From assembly GCF_001591005.1 (NCBI RefSeq), contig NZ_BCTY01000008.1:1-64000 (forward strand): a DNA stretch of 64,000 nucleotides, given 5' to 3'. The notes under the pieces are model-generated. The model saw nothing but the letters and a program-made list of their open reading frames with translations, searched no databases and was not told the origin of the DNA. Shown one piece after another: positions 55,448 through 63,328 of this stretch. The position numbers and the translations under genes were made by a program. The DNA comes from Sphingomonas sanguinis NBRC 13937. Its GTDB lineage: Bacteria; Pseudomonadota; Alphaproteobacteria; Sphingomonadales; Sphingomonadaceae. Numbering within the stretch: the stretch's first letter is position 1; each line of letters opens with the position of its first letter.

Positions 55448-57294
55448 GCGGCTTCCTCTTCCGAAGTACGGATCATGTCACGGATGGCGAGTGCGGCGCG
55501 GGCCGGATTGTCGCGGGTGAACCCGCGCACCTTGACGATACGCTCGTTCAGATGGGTCGACTGTTCGATATCGTCCAGCGTCACGGGCCGCAGCTGCGCC
55601 ATATATTCGACGCCATCCTGGGTCAGCGCGGGGTTCATCTTGGCGACGTCGATCCCCGCGGCGGTCAGCGCAGCCAGCGCGGCGGCGTCGAGCGGCACGG
55701 CCGCGCCCTCGGGATTCACGACCATCTTCGAGCCATCCGGCGTGGTGATGATCTGGCCGGGCAGGCCGGTCGCCCCATCGGCGGCGCCCATGGGCAGCGC
55801 CTTGGTATCGGCCTCGTCCTTCTTCTTCGTCATCGCCTTGACCAGCGGACGCACGCCCAGCAGCAGGACGAGGAGCGCGATGACCAGCGCGGTCGCGTTG
55901 CGCGCCGCCACCGGCATCCAGCTATTGTCGTACCAGGCGCGCTTTTCCTCGACGCCGGCATCGGCGAACTTGCGGCTGATCACGGTCACATTGTCGTTGC
56001 GCTGCTGGTCGAAGCCGACCGCCGACTTCACCAGGTCGGAGATCTGGTTGATCTCCATCTGGCTGCGCTTGCCCGTGGCGGGATCGCGCAGCAGGACGGC
56101 GACGGTCAGCCGCTTGATCGAACCCGGCGCGGCGCGGGTGACCGACACTTCCTTGTTCAGGTCATAGGCACGCTGGAAGGCATCGGACTGCTTCTCGGGA
56201 TTGACGCCCGGGCCACCGGCGACCGGCTTGCCATCGGCGGGCGGCGCACCGTTCGCGCCGTTCGCGGGCTGCGGCTGTTGCAACGTGCTGGCGGGCGGTG
56301 GCGTGTTGGACAGCGCACCGGGGATGCCGCCGGGCGTGGTCGGGTCCTTCTGGTTGCCGGTCCAGTTGCCGGTTTCGGCGCGCAGCGCGCCGTCCTTGTC
56401 ATAGCGTTCGCGGGTCGCGCTGGTTTCGTCGAGATTGACCTCGGTCTGCACCTCGGCAGTGAAGTTGCCCGCGCCGACCAGCGGGGTCAGCAGCTGGATC
56501 AGCTGGGTGCGGTACTTCTCTTCCAGGCGACGCTGGAACTCGATGCGGCGATCGTCGCCGCTCGCGCCGTCCGCGCCCTTCTTGGACAGAAGGCCGCCCA
56601 TCTGGTCGACCACGGTCACGTCCTCGGGCTTCATGCCCGGCACCGACGAGGCGACGAGGTTGACGATCGACTGGACCTGCGATTCCGACAGCGAGCGCCC
56701 GGCATTCAGCTTCAGCACCACCGAAGCCGAGGGCGAGGACTTGTCGCGGATGAAGGGCGAGGCATCGGGCGTGGCGAGGTGCACGCGCGCCTCCGCCACC
56801 GCGTCGATCTCCTGAATCGAGCGGGCCAGTTCGCTCTCGCGCGCCTGGCGAAGGCGTTCGCCCTCGACCGCGCGGCTGACGCCCATCGGTAACTGGTCGA
56901 GAATGGCATAGCCGCCGGGGGCCTGTTTCGGCAGCCCCTGGCTGGCCAGCAGCATCCGGGCCCGCGAATAATCCTCTTCGTTGACGGTCAACGCGCCGGT
57001 GCCGTCGTCGATCTTGCTCTTGATGTTCGCGGTCGACAGCGCCGAGGTCACGGCCTGCTTGTCCGCATCCGACAGATTCTCGAACAGCGTCTTTTGCGGC
57101 GGGCTGGACAGCGCCATCCACGCGAGCGCGGCGGCGGCGATCAGCCCGATCAGCAGCGCCATGGGCGCCGACCGGCGGACCGCAGGCTGGGCCATGACCG
57201 ACTTGATCTGGCGAAGCGGGTTGGCGAACTTTTCCGGCAAAGGCGGCAGCGCGGTTGCGGGATTGGCGGATGCGGGGGTGAGGGCTGTGCTCAT
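55444..57294 (-). CDS. fliF: Flagellar MS-ring protein FliF
   Basis: FliF forms the MS-ring in the inner membrane. The 616-residue product has two membrane helices, near residues 45-65 (APMALLIGLIAAAALAWMAL) and 455-475 (NATALVIALLVLLLGVRPLV). Between them lie the ring-building motifs, including RARMLLASQGLPKQ and RVHLATPDASPFIRDKSSP. A Pro/Gly/Asn-rich insert (QQPQPANGANGAPPADGKP) precedes the second helix. The C-terminal FliG-binding helix is present (VKVRGFTRDNPARAAL). It starts the long structural run after fliE. Confidence 0.95.
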   Translation of the reverse strand: MSTALTPASANPATALPPLPEKFANPLRQIKSVMAQPAVRRSAPMALLIGLIAAAALAWMALSSPPQKTLFENLSDADKQAVTSALSTANIKSKIDDGTGALTVNEEDYSRARMLLASQGLPKQAPGGYAILDQLPMGVSRAVEGERLRQARESELARSIQEIDAVAEARVHLATPDASPFIRDKSSPSASVVLKLNAGRSLSESQVQSIVNLVASSVPGMKPEDVTVVDQMGGLLSKKGADGASGDDRRIEFQRRLEEKYRTQLIQLLTPLVGAGNFTAEVQTEVNLDETSATRERYDKDGALRAETGNWTGNQKDPTTPGGIPGALSNTPPPASTLQQPQPANGANGAPPADGKPVAGGPGVNPEKQSDAFQRAYDLNKEVSVTRAAPGSIKRLTVAVLLRDPATGKRSQMEINQISDLVKSAVGFDQQRNDNVTVISRKFADAGVEEKRAWYDNSWMPVAARNATALVIALLVLLLGVRPLVKAMTKKKDEADTKALPMGAADGATGLPGQIITTPDGSKMVVNPEGAAVPLDAAALAALTAAGIDVAKMNPALTQDGVEYMAQLRPVTLDDIEQSTHLNERIVKVRGFTRDNPARAALAIRDMIRTSEEEAA

Positions 57295-57295
57295 C

Positions 57296-57670
57296 TTACA
57301 CCGGCATGCTCATGATGTCCTTATAGGCGGACAGGAGTTTGTTACGGACCTGCAACGTGGCCTCGAAGCCGACCGATGCCTGCTGGCGGGCCATCATCAC
57401 CTTCGCGATGTCGACCGTTTCGCCGCGTTCATAGGATTCGGACAGGCGGGCGGCCTGCTGCTGGCCTTCGTTCACGCCCTTCAGCGCGGTCTCCAGCGTG
57501 TCGGCGAAGGTCGCCGGGGCTGCGGGAGCTTGAGTCTGGGCGGCCTGTGCCGCCTGGTTGGCACCGGCCTGGCTTGCCGCCTTGAGCGCTTGATTGCGTT
57601 CCAGGATCTGCGCGCGAAGCGCCATCACCCGGTCGACGCTCATCGCGCCGCCGACACCACCGACACTCAC
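57296..57670 (-). CDS. fliE: Flagellar hook-basal body protein FliE
   Basis: FliE connects the MS-ring to the rod. The 124-residue product has the family C-terminal segment (DIAKVMMARQQASVGFEATL, then QVRNKLLSAYKDIMSMPV), while the middle is Ala/Gln-rich. The likely start is the GTG at 57670, which overlaps the regulator's stop (GTGA); ATG at 57643 is an alternative. It begins the fliE-F-G-H-I-J-K-L-M-N-O-P-Q-R-flhB run. Confidence 0.9.
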   Translation of the reverse strand: MSVGGVGGAMSVDRVMALRAQILERNQALKAASQAGANQAAQAAQTQAPAAPATFADTLETALKGVNEGQQQAARLSESYERGETVDIAKVMMARQQASVGFEATLQVRNKLLSAYKDIMSMPV

Positions 57671-58950
57671 GCGGTCATGGCCCGGCTAGAAGGGCGGATG
57701 ATCTCTTCGCCCTGCTCGCGCGCCTTGGCGAGGCGGTAGCGCAGCGTGCGCTCCGAAATGCCCAGGCGCTTGGCAGTCTCGACCCGGTTGCCGCCGCATG
57801 CGGCCAGCATCTCGCGGATCGCGGCGAACTCGCTCATCTGCACGACCTTGCCCAGCGTCGCCTCGGCGACCGACCCGATCGCAGGTTCGTCATCCAGGTC
57901 GTTGGCGACCATCGCGCGGTCGAACACGATATGCTCGGGCTCGATGGTCGCGCCGCCCGCAAAGAGCAGCGCGCGCTGGATGACGTTTTCCAGTTCGCGG
58001 ACATTGCCCGGCCAATTGTGCTTGGCGAGCTTCTCGATCGCGGCGGTGCTCGGCCACGGCACCATGGTGCGACCGGCAGCGTGGCGCAGGATCATCGTTG
58101 CGGCGAGCGCGGGAATGTCCATGCGCCGCTCGCACAGCGACTTGGTGGTCAGCGGGAAGACCGAAAGGCGGTAGTAAAGGTCGGCGCGGAACCGGCCCGC
58201 GGCCACTTCGGCCTGCAGGTCGCGGTTGGCGCAGGCGATGACGCGGACGTCGACCGACTGCGGCATCGACGCGCCGAGCGGGATCACCTCGCGCTCCTGC
58301 AGCACGCGGAGCAGCTTGGCCTGGAGCTGAAGCGGCATTTCGGCAATCTCGTCGAGCAGCAACGTGCCGCCGTCCGCCGCGCGGAAGAAGCCTTCGCCCG
58401 CCTGCGCCGCGCCGGTGAAGGCACCTTTCTGGTGGCCGAAGAGCAGCGCCTCCAGCATGGATTCGGGCAGCGCGGCACAGTTGATCGCGACGAACGGCTT
58501 GGTGGCGCGCGACGACTGGGCGTGGATGGCGCGGGCCAGCACTTCCTTGCCGGTGCCGGTCGGGCCGTTGATCAGGACGGTGATGTCCGACTGGGCCACG
58601 CGCTCGGCCAGGGTGAAGAGGGCCAGGCTTTCCGGGTCGGCGGCGGTCGGCATGGCGGGGCCTGCGACCAGCGCGCGGACGAAGCTGTTGCCGACACCGG
58701 ACTCGTTTGCCGGATAGGTGACCGTGATCGGGCAATTGCCCTGCATCGGGACCACCGAGGCCTCCGGGCCGTCGGCGACGATCACGGTGCGGGACGGGTG
58801 AACGACCGTGTCGCCCTTCGCCAGCAGGAACATGTCCCCGGCCTGGGGCGCGGCGCCGGGTTCGGCAATGGCCAGGCCCTGGGCGCGCAACGCGGAAATC
58901 AGCGCGTATTTCTGCTTAACCAGCGCGGGGGAGGGGTGAATCGACGGCAT
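57667..58950 (-). CDS. Sigma-54-dependent flagellar activator without receiver domain (FlbD/FleQ-like)
   Basis: The 427-residue product is an enhancer-binding AAA+ activator of RNA polymerase-sigma-54. After a diverged N-terminal 105 residues come Walker A (GPTGTGKEV, about 129-137), the GAFTGA loop (176-181) that contacts sigma-54, Walker B ([12 protein letters not shown]), and a Fis-type helix-turn-helix at the end ([23 protein letters not shown]). No phosphorylatable Asp receiver is visible, unlike FlbD. A TTG at 58959 is possible but the ATG at 58950 fits an AAAGGACTT site better. It probably activates the structural operon it leads. Confidence 0.88.
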   Translation of the reverse strand: MPSIHPSPALVKQKYALISALRAQGLAIAEPGAAPQAGDMFLLAKGDTVVHPSRTVIVADGPEASVVPMQGNCPITVTYPANESGVGNSFVRALVAGPAMPTAADPESLALFTLAERVAQSDITVLINGPTGTGKEVLARAIHAQSSRATKPFVAINCAALPESMLEALLFGHQKGAFTGAAQAGEGFFRAADGGTLLLDEIAEMPLQLQAKLLRVLQEREVIPLGASMPQSVDVRVIACANRDLQAEVAAGRFRADLYYRLSVFPLTTKSLCERRMDIPALAATMILRHAAGRTMVPWPSTAAIEKLAKHNWPGNVRELENVIQRALLFAGGATIEPEHIVFDRAMVANDLDDEPAIGSVAEATLGKVVQMSEFAAIREMLAACGGNRVETAKRLGISERTLRYRLAKAREQGEEIIRPSSRAMTA

Positions 58951-59045
58951 CGGCGACAAGTCCTTTCGTGACTCGTCAATGCGCTCTCCTTGGTAAAACG
59001 CAGGTTAATGCGGCAATTCCGGCGGCAACTTTTTTCCGGGCGCGG

Positions 59046-59067
59046 GCGGGCGGGTGCACCCGCCCGC
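59046..59067. repeat. 22-base perfect palindrome between the activator and first flagellin
   Basis: The palindrome has GCGGGCGGGTG as its left half followed by the exact complement. It is very GC-rich and lies in the 297-base intergenic region, where it could be a terminator or a regulator site. No T-run follows. Confidence 0.5.
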
Positions 59068-59106
59068 AGCAGGCGCGCCGGCCTGCGCCCGCACGCCCGC
59101 GGTAAA

Positions 59107-59144
59107 CGGCAAAACCGGCAAAACTTTACGGCGGAAAATTGCCG
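59107..59144. promoter_or_regulatory. Cluster of CGGCAAAA/TTGCCG motifs upstream of the flagellin
   Basis: Two direct copies of CGGCAAAA (59107-59114, 59116-59123) and an inverted TTGCCG (59139-59144) lie between the sigma-54 activator and the first flagellin, just before its FliA promoter. Their form recalls, from memory, half-sites reported for FlbD in Caulobacter. Binding by the activator encoded next door is inferred. Confidence 0.35.
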
Positions 59145-59153
59145 GATGGCGGC

Positions 59154-59180
59154 TAAATCCTGCCGGAATGCGGCCGTTCT
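59154..59180 (+). promoter_or_regulatory. FliA (sigma-28)-type promoter of the first flagellin
   Basis: TAAA (59154-59157) is followed by exactly 15 bases and GCCGTTCT (59173-59180). The implied transcription start is about 60 bases before the ATG. It is nearly identical in form to the fliD promoter and to that of the second flagellin. Confidence 0.75.
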
Positions 59181-59247
59181 CCACTTCGACGGCTCGACGG
59201 TCCCAGGGGACAGCGAGGGACCCGTCGAGCTACTCGGAGGAAGAACG

Positions 59248-60096
59248 ATGACTGTTATTGCGACGAACGTGAATGCGATGCGCGCCACCGCCGCCAGCAA
59301 CCTGGCCCAGAATGCGCTGAGCACGTCGATGCAGCGCCTGTCGACCGGCAAGCGCATCAACTCGGCAGCCGACGACTCGGCGGGCCTGGCGATTTCCTCG
59401 TCGATGACCTCGCAGATCCGCGGCATGGCGCAGGGTATCCGCAACGCCAATGACGGCATCTCGATGGCCCAGACCGCCGAAGGCGCGATGGACGAAGTCA
59501 ACAACATGCTGCAGCGGATGCGCGAGCTGAAGGTCCAGTCGACCAACGGCACTTATCAGAGCACCGACACCGCCAACATCAACAACGAGCAGCTGGCGCT
59601 CGCCAACCAGATCAACAGCGTGCTGGGCAACACCACGTTCAACAAGAACAAGCTGTTCGACTCGGGTGCCGCGACCGGCTTCACCATCCAGACCGGTGCC
59701 AGCGCCGCCGATACGGTCACGCTGAAGTCGACCGATTTCACCGGTGGCTCGGGCGGCAATGCTGCGATGAAGGCCGTGACGGGTGGTGCCGGTGGCACCG
59801 CGCCGACCGCTTCCTCGGTCGGTGGTGTGACGCTGGCCCAGTATGACGATGCGATCAGCGCGGTGGCGACGGCCCGGGCCGGCCTGGGTGCGACCCAGAA
59901 CCAGCTCCAGTCGGCGGTCAACAACACGACCTCGACCATGACCAACCTGTCGGAAGCCAAGAGCCGCATCGAGGACACCGATTTCTCGACCGAGACGACC
60001 GCGCTCGCCAAGGCCCAGATCCTCAGCCAGGCGTCGACCGCGATGCTGAGCCAGGCCAACCAGTCGCAGCAGGGCGTGCTCAAGCTGCTCGGCTAA
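59248..60096 (+). CDS. Flagellin (first copy)
   Basis: Flagellin builds the helical filament. The 282-residue product has the classic D0/D1 N-terminus ([51 protein letters not shown]) and C-terminus ([20 protein letters not shown], ending QQGVLKLLG). The central part (about residues 120-220) is short, Gly/Thr/Ala-rich and lacks large D2/D3 domains, as in other alphaproteobacterial flagellins. The ATG at 59248 follows GGAGGAAGAACG. Confidence 0.96.
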   Translation: MTVIATNVNAMRATAASNLAQNALSTSMQRLSTGKRINSAADDSAGLAISSSMTSQIRGMAQGIRNANDGISMAQTAEGAMDEVNNMLQRMRELKVQSTNGTYQSTDTANINNEQLALANQINSVLGNTTFNKNKLFDSGAATGFTIQTGASAADTVTLKSTDFTGGSGGNAAMKAVTGGAGGTAPTASSVGGVTLAQYDDAISAVATARAGLGATQNQLQSAVNNTTSTMTNLSEAKSRIEDTDFSTETTALAKAQILSQASTAMLSQANQSQQGVLKLLG

Positions 60097-60139
60097 GCCC
60101 CGGATTGGGGGTTTATCCCCTGAACCCCCGATAACTGTT

Positions 60140-60168
60140 CCCCCGCCATTTCAATGAGATGGCGGGGG
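60140..60168 (+). terminator. Hairpin after the first flagellin
   Basis: Arms CCCCCGCCAT (60140-60149) and ATGGCGGGGG (60159-60168) are exact complements with a 9-base loop. They begin 43 bases past the flagellin stop. No T-run follows, so the terminator call rests on position and stem strength. Confidence 0.55.
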
Positions 60169-60206
60169 GCAGCCAAAAATATTCGTCGCCCGCTGCACTT
60201 TTTTCC

Positions 60207-60233
60207 TAAAGTGCGGCGAAAGGCGACCGTTTT
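60207..60233 (+). promoter_or_regulatory. FliA (sigma-28)-type promoter of the second flagellin
   Basis: TAAA (60207-60210) is followed by exactly 15 bases and ACCGTTTT (60226-60233). Its -35 part is embedded in an inverted repeat, GCACTTT...AAAGTGC. The form matches the promoters of fliD and of the first flagellin. Confidence 0.68.
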
Positions 60234-60296
60234 CCGTGGTGGCAGCTCGACCTTCGCCTTGGGGGCGGCGGAGAGCTCCAGCTTTGGAGAACAACC

Positions 60297-61133
60297 ATGA
60301 CGGTGATCGCCACCAACATCTCGGCCTTACGCGCCGCCAATGCATCGATCTCTGCCCAGACAGGGCTCGACGTTTCGATGAACCGTCTCTCGACGGGCAA
60401 GCGGATCAACTCCGCGATGGACGACGCGGCAGGCCTGGCCATCACGTCCTCGATGACCGCACAGGTCCGAGGCATGAATCAGGGCGTGCGCAACGCCAAT
60501 GACGGCATCTCGATGGCGCAGACCGCCGAAGGCGCGCTCCAGGAAGTCAGCAACATGCTGCAGCGGATGCGCGAACTGGCGGTGCAGAAGGCCAACGCGA
60601 CCTATTCGGCGCAGGACAAGACCAGCATCACCGTCGAGCAGGACGCGCTGTCGGCACAGATTTCGACGATCCTGACCAACACGACCTTCAACGGTCAGAA
60701 GCTGTTCGACGGCACGGCGGGTTCGTCGGGTTCCGTGCAGATCCAGGCGGGCGCCTATTCCACCGACGCGCTCACCATGACGTTCGGCAATCTGAAGACC
60801 GACTCGACGCTGACCACCATCATCGACTTTCCCAACCAGAAGCTGCAGTCGACGACCCCGCCGACGCTGGAAGATTTCGACACGGCAATCGCCAAGGTGT
60901 CGAACTTCCGCTCGGGTCTGGGCGCGGTGCAGAACCGGCTGCAGTCGGCGATCAACAACCTGACGTCGAACGCCACCAACCTTTCGGCCGCGCGCAGCCG
61001 CATCGAGGATACCGATTTCTCGGCGGAAACGACGGCACTCGCCAAGGCCCAGATCCTCAGCCAGGCGTCCACCGCCATGCTGAGCCAGGCCAATCAGTCG
61101 CAGCAGGGCGTGCTCAAGCTGCTCGGACAGTAA
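60297..61133 (+). CDS. Flagellin (second copy)
   Basis: The 278-residue product has the same N-terminal ([20 protein letters not shown]) and C-terminal ([20 protein letters not shown]...[10 protein letters not shown]) domains as the first flagellin but a different middle ([19 protein letters not shown] and others). GGAGAAC lies five bases before the ATG. The two genes have their own promoters, so the filament may hold two flagellin types. Confidence 0.96.
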   Translation: MTVIATNISALRAANASISAQTGLDVSMNRLSTGKRINSAMDDAAGLAITSSMTAQVRGMNQGVRNANDGISMAQTAEGALQEVSNMLQRMRELAVQKANATYSAQDKTSITVEQDALSAQISTILTNTTFNGQKLFDGTAGSSGSVQIQAGAYSTDALTMTFGNLKTDSTLTTIIDFPNQKLQSTTPPTLEDFDTAIAKVSNFRSGLGAVQNRLQSAINNLTSNATNLSAARSRIEDTDFSAETTALAKAQILSQASTAMLSQANQSQQGVLKLLGQ

Positions 61134-61220
61134 TACCAGGTTCCTGAGCGCCCTGGCACCGCGCCCCCACTCGGGTGCCGGGGCCAACCGGCCGCGCTTC
61201 GGCGAACCGGTTTGCAGGAA

Positions 61221-61252
61221 AAACCCCGGCGGTCTTCGGGCCGCCGGGGTTT
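61221..61252 (+). terminator. Intrinsic terminator after the second flagellin
   Basis: Arms AAACCCCGGCGG (61221-61232) and CCGCCGGGGTTT (61241-61252) are exact complements with the loop TCTTCGGG. The T-rich right end fits a bidirectional terminator between convergent genes (the DUF3037 gene ends at 61271). Confidence 0.8.
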
Positions 61253-61270
61253 ACTTGCGTATGCGTCAGA

Positions 61271-61714
61271 TCATCGGGCGGTGGGTGGTAGAGCGTTCCA
61301 CGGCGAGAGCATGGCGGGTGCGCCGTCCGGCCGGACGAAACGGGTATAGAGCCCCTCGATGAACAGCAGCAGCGGCATATCCGCCTGAGCGATGCGCGGC
61401 TCGCTGAACCGGATCGTCGATTCGCGCGGCGCGATGATGGTCTGAAAAGCGCTTTCGCCGTTCCGCGCGGCATAACCCAACATATATTCGCTGATCCGCC
61501 CCAGCTCGAGTCGCAGCAGGTCGATCGCCCCCTGATAGGCGACGTAGCCGACCGAACCGAAAAACCGCTCGATTCGGGGGAAGTCCTTCGCCGCGATCCG
61601 GTAATCGATCTGGCCGTGCGACAGGTCGAGAGCGATCACGCCGATATTGGCGAACTCCTCGGTTTCCGCGAACGGGCAGAAGCGGATGATCGCATAGCGG
61701 TAGAGGGTCTTCAT
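61271..61714 (-). CDS. DUF3037-domain protein, partner of the HipA-like kinase
   Basis: The 147-residue product matches the DUF3037 family: MKTLYRYAIIRFCPFAETEE, FANIGVIALDLSHGQIDYRI and a C-terminal FIEGLYTRFVRPDG. It is soluble, mixed alpha/beta, with no signal peptide. Longer in-frame starts exist, but the ATG at 61714 overlaps the end of the upstream kinase by 4 bases (ATGA), so the two are co-translated. The function of DUF3037 is unknown; it often sits beside a HipA-like kinase. Confidence 0.82.
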   Translation of the reverse strand: MKTLYRYAIIRFCPFAETEEFANIGVIALDLSHGQIDYRIAAKDFPRIERFFGSVGYVAYQGAIDLLRLELGRISEYMLGYAARNGESAFQTIIAPRESTIRFSEPRIAQADMPLLLFIEGLYTRFVRPDGAPAMLSPWNALPPTAR

Positions 61715-62448
61715 GCCAGCTCCACCCAGAAACCGATATCGTCGAACCTGTCCAGTATCGTCGCTATCCGATCGGCAAGGCGCGGCTGTTCCTCCAGCCA
61801 TTCCTCGGGCAGCGTCTCGACGATCGCGGGCAGGTCGGCGCGGACGCGCTCCAGATCGGCGCGCATCGTCGCGAAAAAGGCCGCGTGATCGGTCACACCC
61901 TCCCAGGCGAGACGACCGGCATGGACCGGCAGCTCCTTTTCGGGATCATAGTCCGCCGCGAAGGCCAGATTATGGTCGATCGCGACGGTGGCGCCGTCGC
62001 CCAGTCGGACGAACAGGTTCGGATTGCCGCCATGTTCGGTCAGCGAGCGGTCACCGTTGGCGATCCAGTGGTCGAAGATATAGAGGCGCGCCAGCAGCTC
62101 CTGGTCCATCGTCGCCAGGGTCAGCGGGGTGATCGGCTGGACCGAATCCTGCCAGGCGGAGGCGAAGACCGGACCCTCGCCCACGGCCTGGGCCACACCC
62201 GCGTCGCCATGATGGCGCAGCAGCGATCGTGGCATGTATGCGATGGCGAAGGGAGGAATGGGCAGGCCGAGCAGGCGGCCCAGCTGGCCCGCCACGACCT
62301 CGGCGATCAGGCCCTGGGGTAGCGCGGCCCGGCCCTTGACCGCATAGAGCGCCCCGTCTTCGAGGCGGCACAGATAGGGACGCGTCATGCCGCTATCGAT
62401 CGGCCTGACGATTTCGACGACGTCCAGCATGGGGAGCGAAAGCGGCAT
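61711..62448 (-). CDS. HipA-like kinase
   Basis: The 245-residue product is a HipA-family kinase domain without the N-subdomain of full HipA. It has an ATP-lysine in LYAVKGRAALPQG (about residue 38), a catalytic-loop-like segment YIFDHWIANGDRSLTEHGGN (Asp126, Asn131 and a further Asp at 133) and a metal-binding-like TVAIDHNLAF (Asp158). It differs from classical HipA, whose loop begins with DRHxxN. Whether it is a toxin, as HipA is, or a different kinase is unknown. It lies between fliA and the DUF3037 gene. Confidence 0.78.
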   Translation of the reverse strand: MPLSLPMLDVVEIVRPIDSGMTRPYLCRLEDGALYAVKGRAALPQGLIAEVVAGQLGRLLGLPIPPFAIAYMPRSLLRHHGDAGVAQAVGEGPVFASAWQDSVQPITPLTLATMDQELLARLYIFDHWIANGDRSLTEHGGNPNLFVRLGDGATVAIDHNLAFAADYDPEKELPVHAGRLAWEGVTDHAAFFATMRADLERVRADLPAIVETLPEEWLEEQPRLADRIATILDRFDDIGFWVELA

Positions 62449-62518
62449 TGCGCTTCAGCCTATCAGGTCGCCCCCATGGCGGCCATCGCTATCGTGGCGA
62501 TGGCCCAGGCCTGTTCCA

Positions 62519-63328
62519 TCACGCCTGCGCGGCGAGCGCCTTTTTCAGCCGGGCGTGCGCCGCGCTCTTGATCTGGCAGACGCGGGCGGCGCCGACGCCC
62601 AGGACCTGGCCGATTTCCTCGAGATTGAGTTCCTCGACATAATAGAGCTGGATGACCAGCGCCTCGCGCTCGGGCAGGCCGGAGATGGCGGCGATCAGCG
62701 CGTCGCGCAGATCGCTTTCGACCAGCTGGTCAAAGGCGTTGGGCGTGTCGTCGGCGAACCAGGGCAGGTCGTCGGCATAGACGTCCTCGATCGGCTCCAT
62801 GCGCACGGCTTCGGCGGTCTTGTATTCGGTGCGCAGCTTCTCGACCGAGACCCCCAGCTTCTGCGCCACCACCTCGTCGGTCGGCGCCTGGCCGGTCGCC
62901 TGGGTCAGCGCGGCGACGGTCTTGCTATAGTCGCGGCGGCGGCGCATGGCCCCGCGCGTCGTGGTCGCCTGGCGCCGCAGCTCGTCGATCATCGCGCCGC
63001 GCAGGCGCGCCTTCAGATAATGGCCGAACTCGACCCCGCGCTCCTCGAACGAGGCGGTCGCCTCGACCAAGGCGACCAGGCCGACCTGGACCAGATCCTC
63101 GATCTCGACCAGGTTCGACATCGATCCATGGACATGCCACGCGATGCGGCGGACCAGCGGCAGGTGACGCCGGATCAGCGCGCTCGTATCGCCCGCTGGC
63201 CCTCGTGGGGCGGGGCGATAGGTCAGCGGCTGGTCCGCGACGGTCGGGTTGATCAGCGCCGGATCGAAGCTCGTCGGATTGATCGGCTGGGCATTCATGA
63301 ATGCGCCGCTGAGAGGGTGCGAGGTCAT
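62519..63328 (-). CDS. fliA: Flagellar sigma factor FliA (sigma-28)
   Basis: FliA is the sigma factor for filament and late flagellar genes. The 269-residue product has region 2 (HVHGSMSNLVEIEDLVQVGL, then FEERGVEFGHYLKARLRGAM), region 3 and region 4 (SGLPEREALVIQLYYVEELN, then LEEIGQVLGVGAARVCQIKS). The ATG at 63328 overlaps the flhA stop (ATGA); an ATG at 63298 is a second possible start. Promoters that fit it precede both flagellins and fliD. No flgM gene is in the window. Confidence 0.93.
   Translation of the reverse strand: MTSHPLSGAFMNAQPINPTSFDPALINPTVADQPLTYRPAPRGPAGDTSALIRRHLPLVRRIAWHVHGSMSNLVEIEDLVQVGLVALVEATASFEERGVEFGHYLKARLRGAMIDELRRQATTTRGAMRRRRDYSKTVAALTQATGQAPTDEVVAQKLGVSVEKLRTEYKTAEAVRMEPIEDVYADDLPWFADDTPNAFDQLVESDLRDALIAAISGLPEREALVIQLYYVEELNLEEIGQVLGVGAARVCQIKSAAHARLKKALAAQA

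Noticed and set aside
58960-59247. Sigma-54 promoter before the activator or the first flagellin
   Set aside because: No GG-N10-GC pair with good -24/-12 flanks was found. The best GC-rich match on the minus strand differs from the consensus at several positions.
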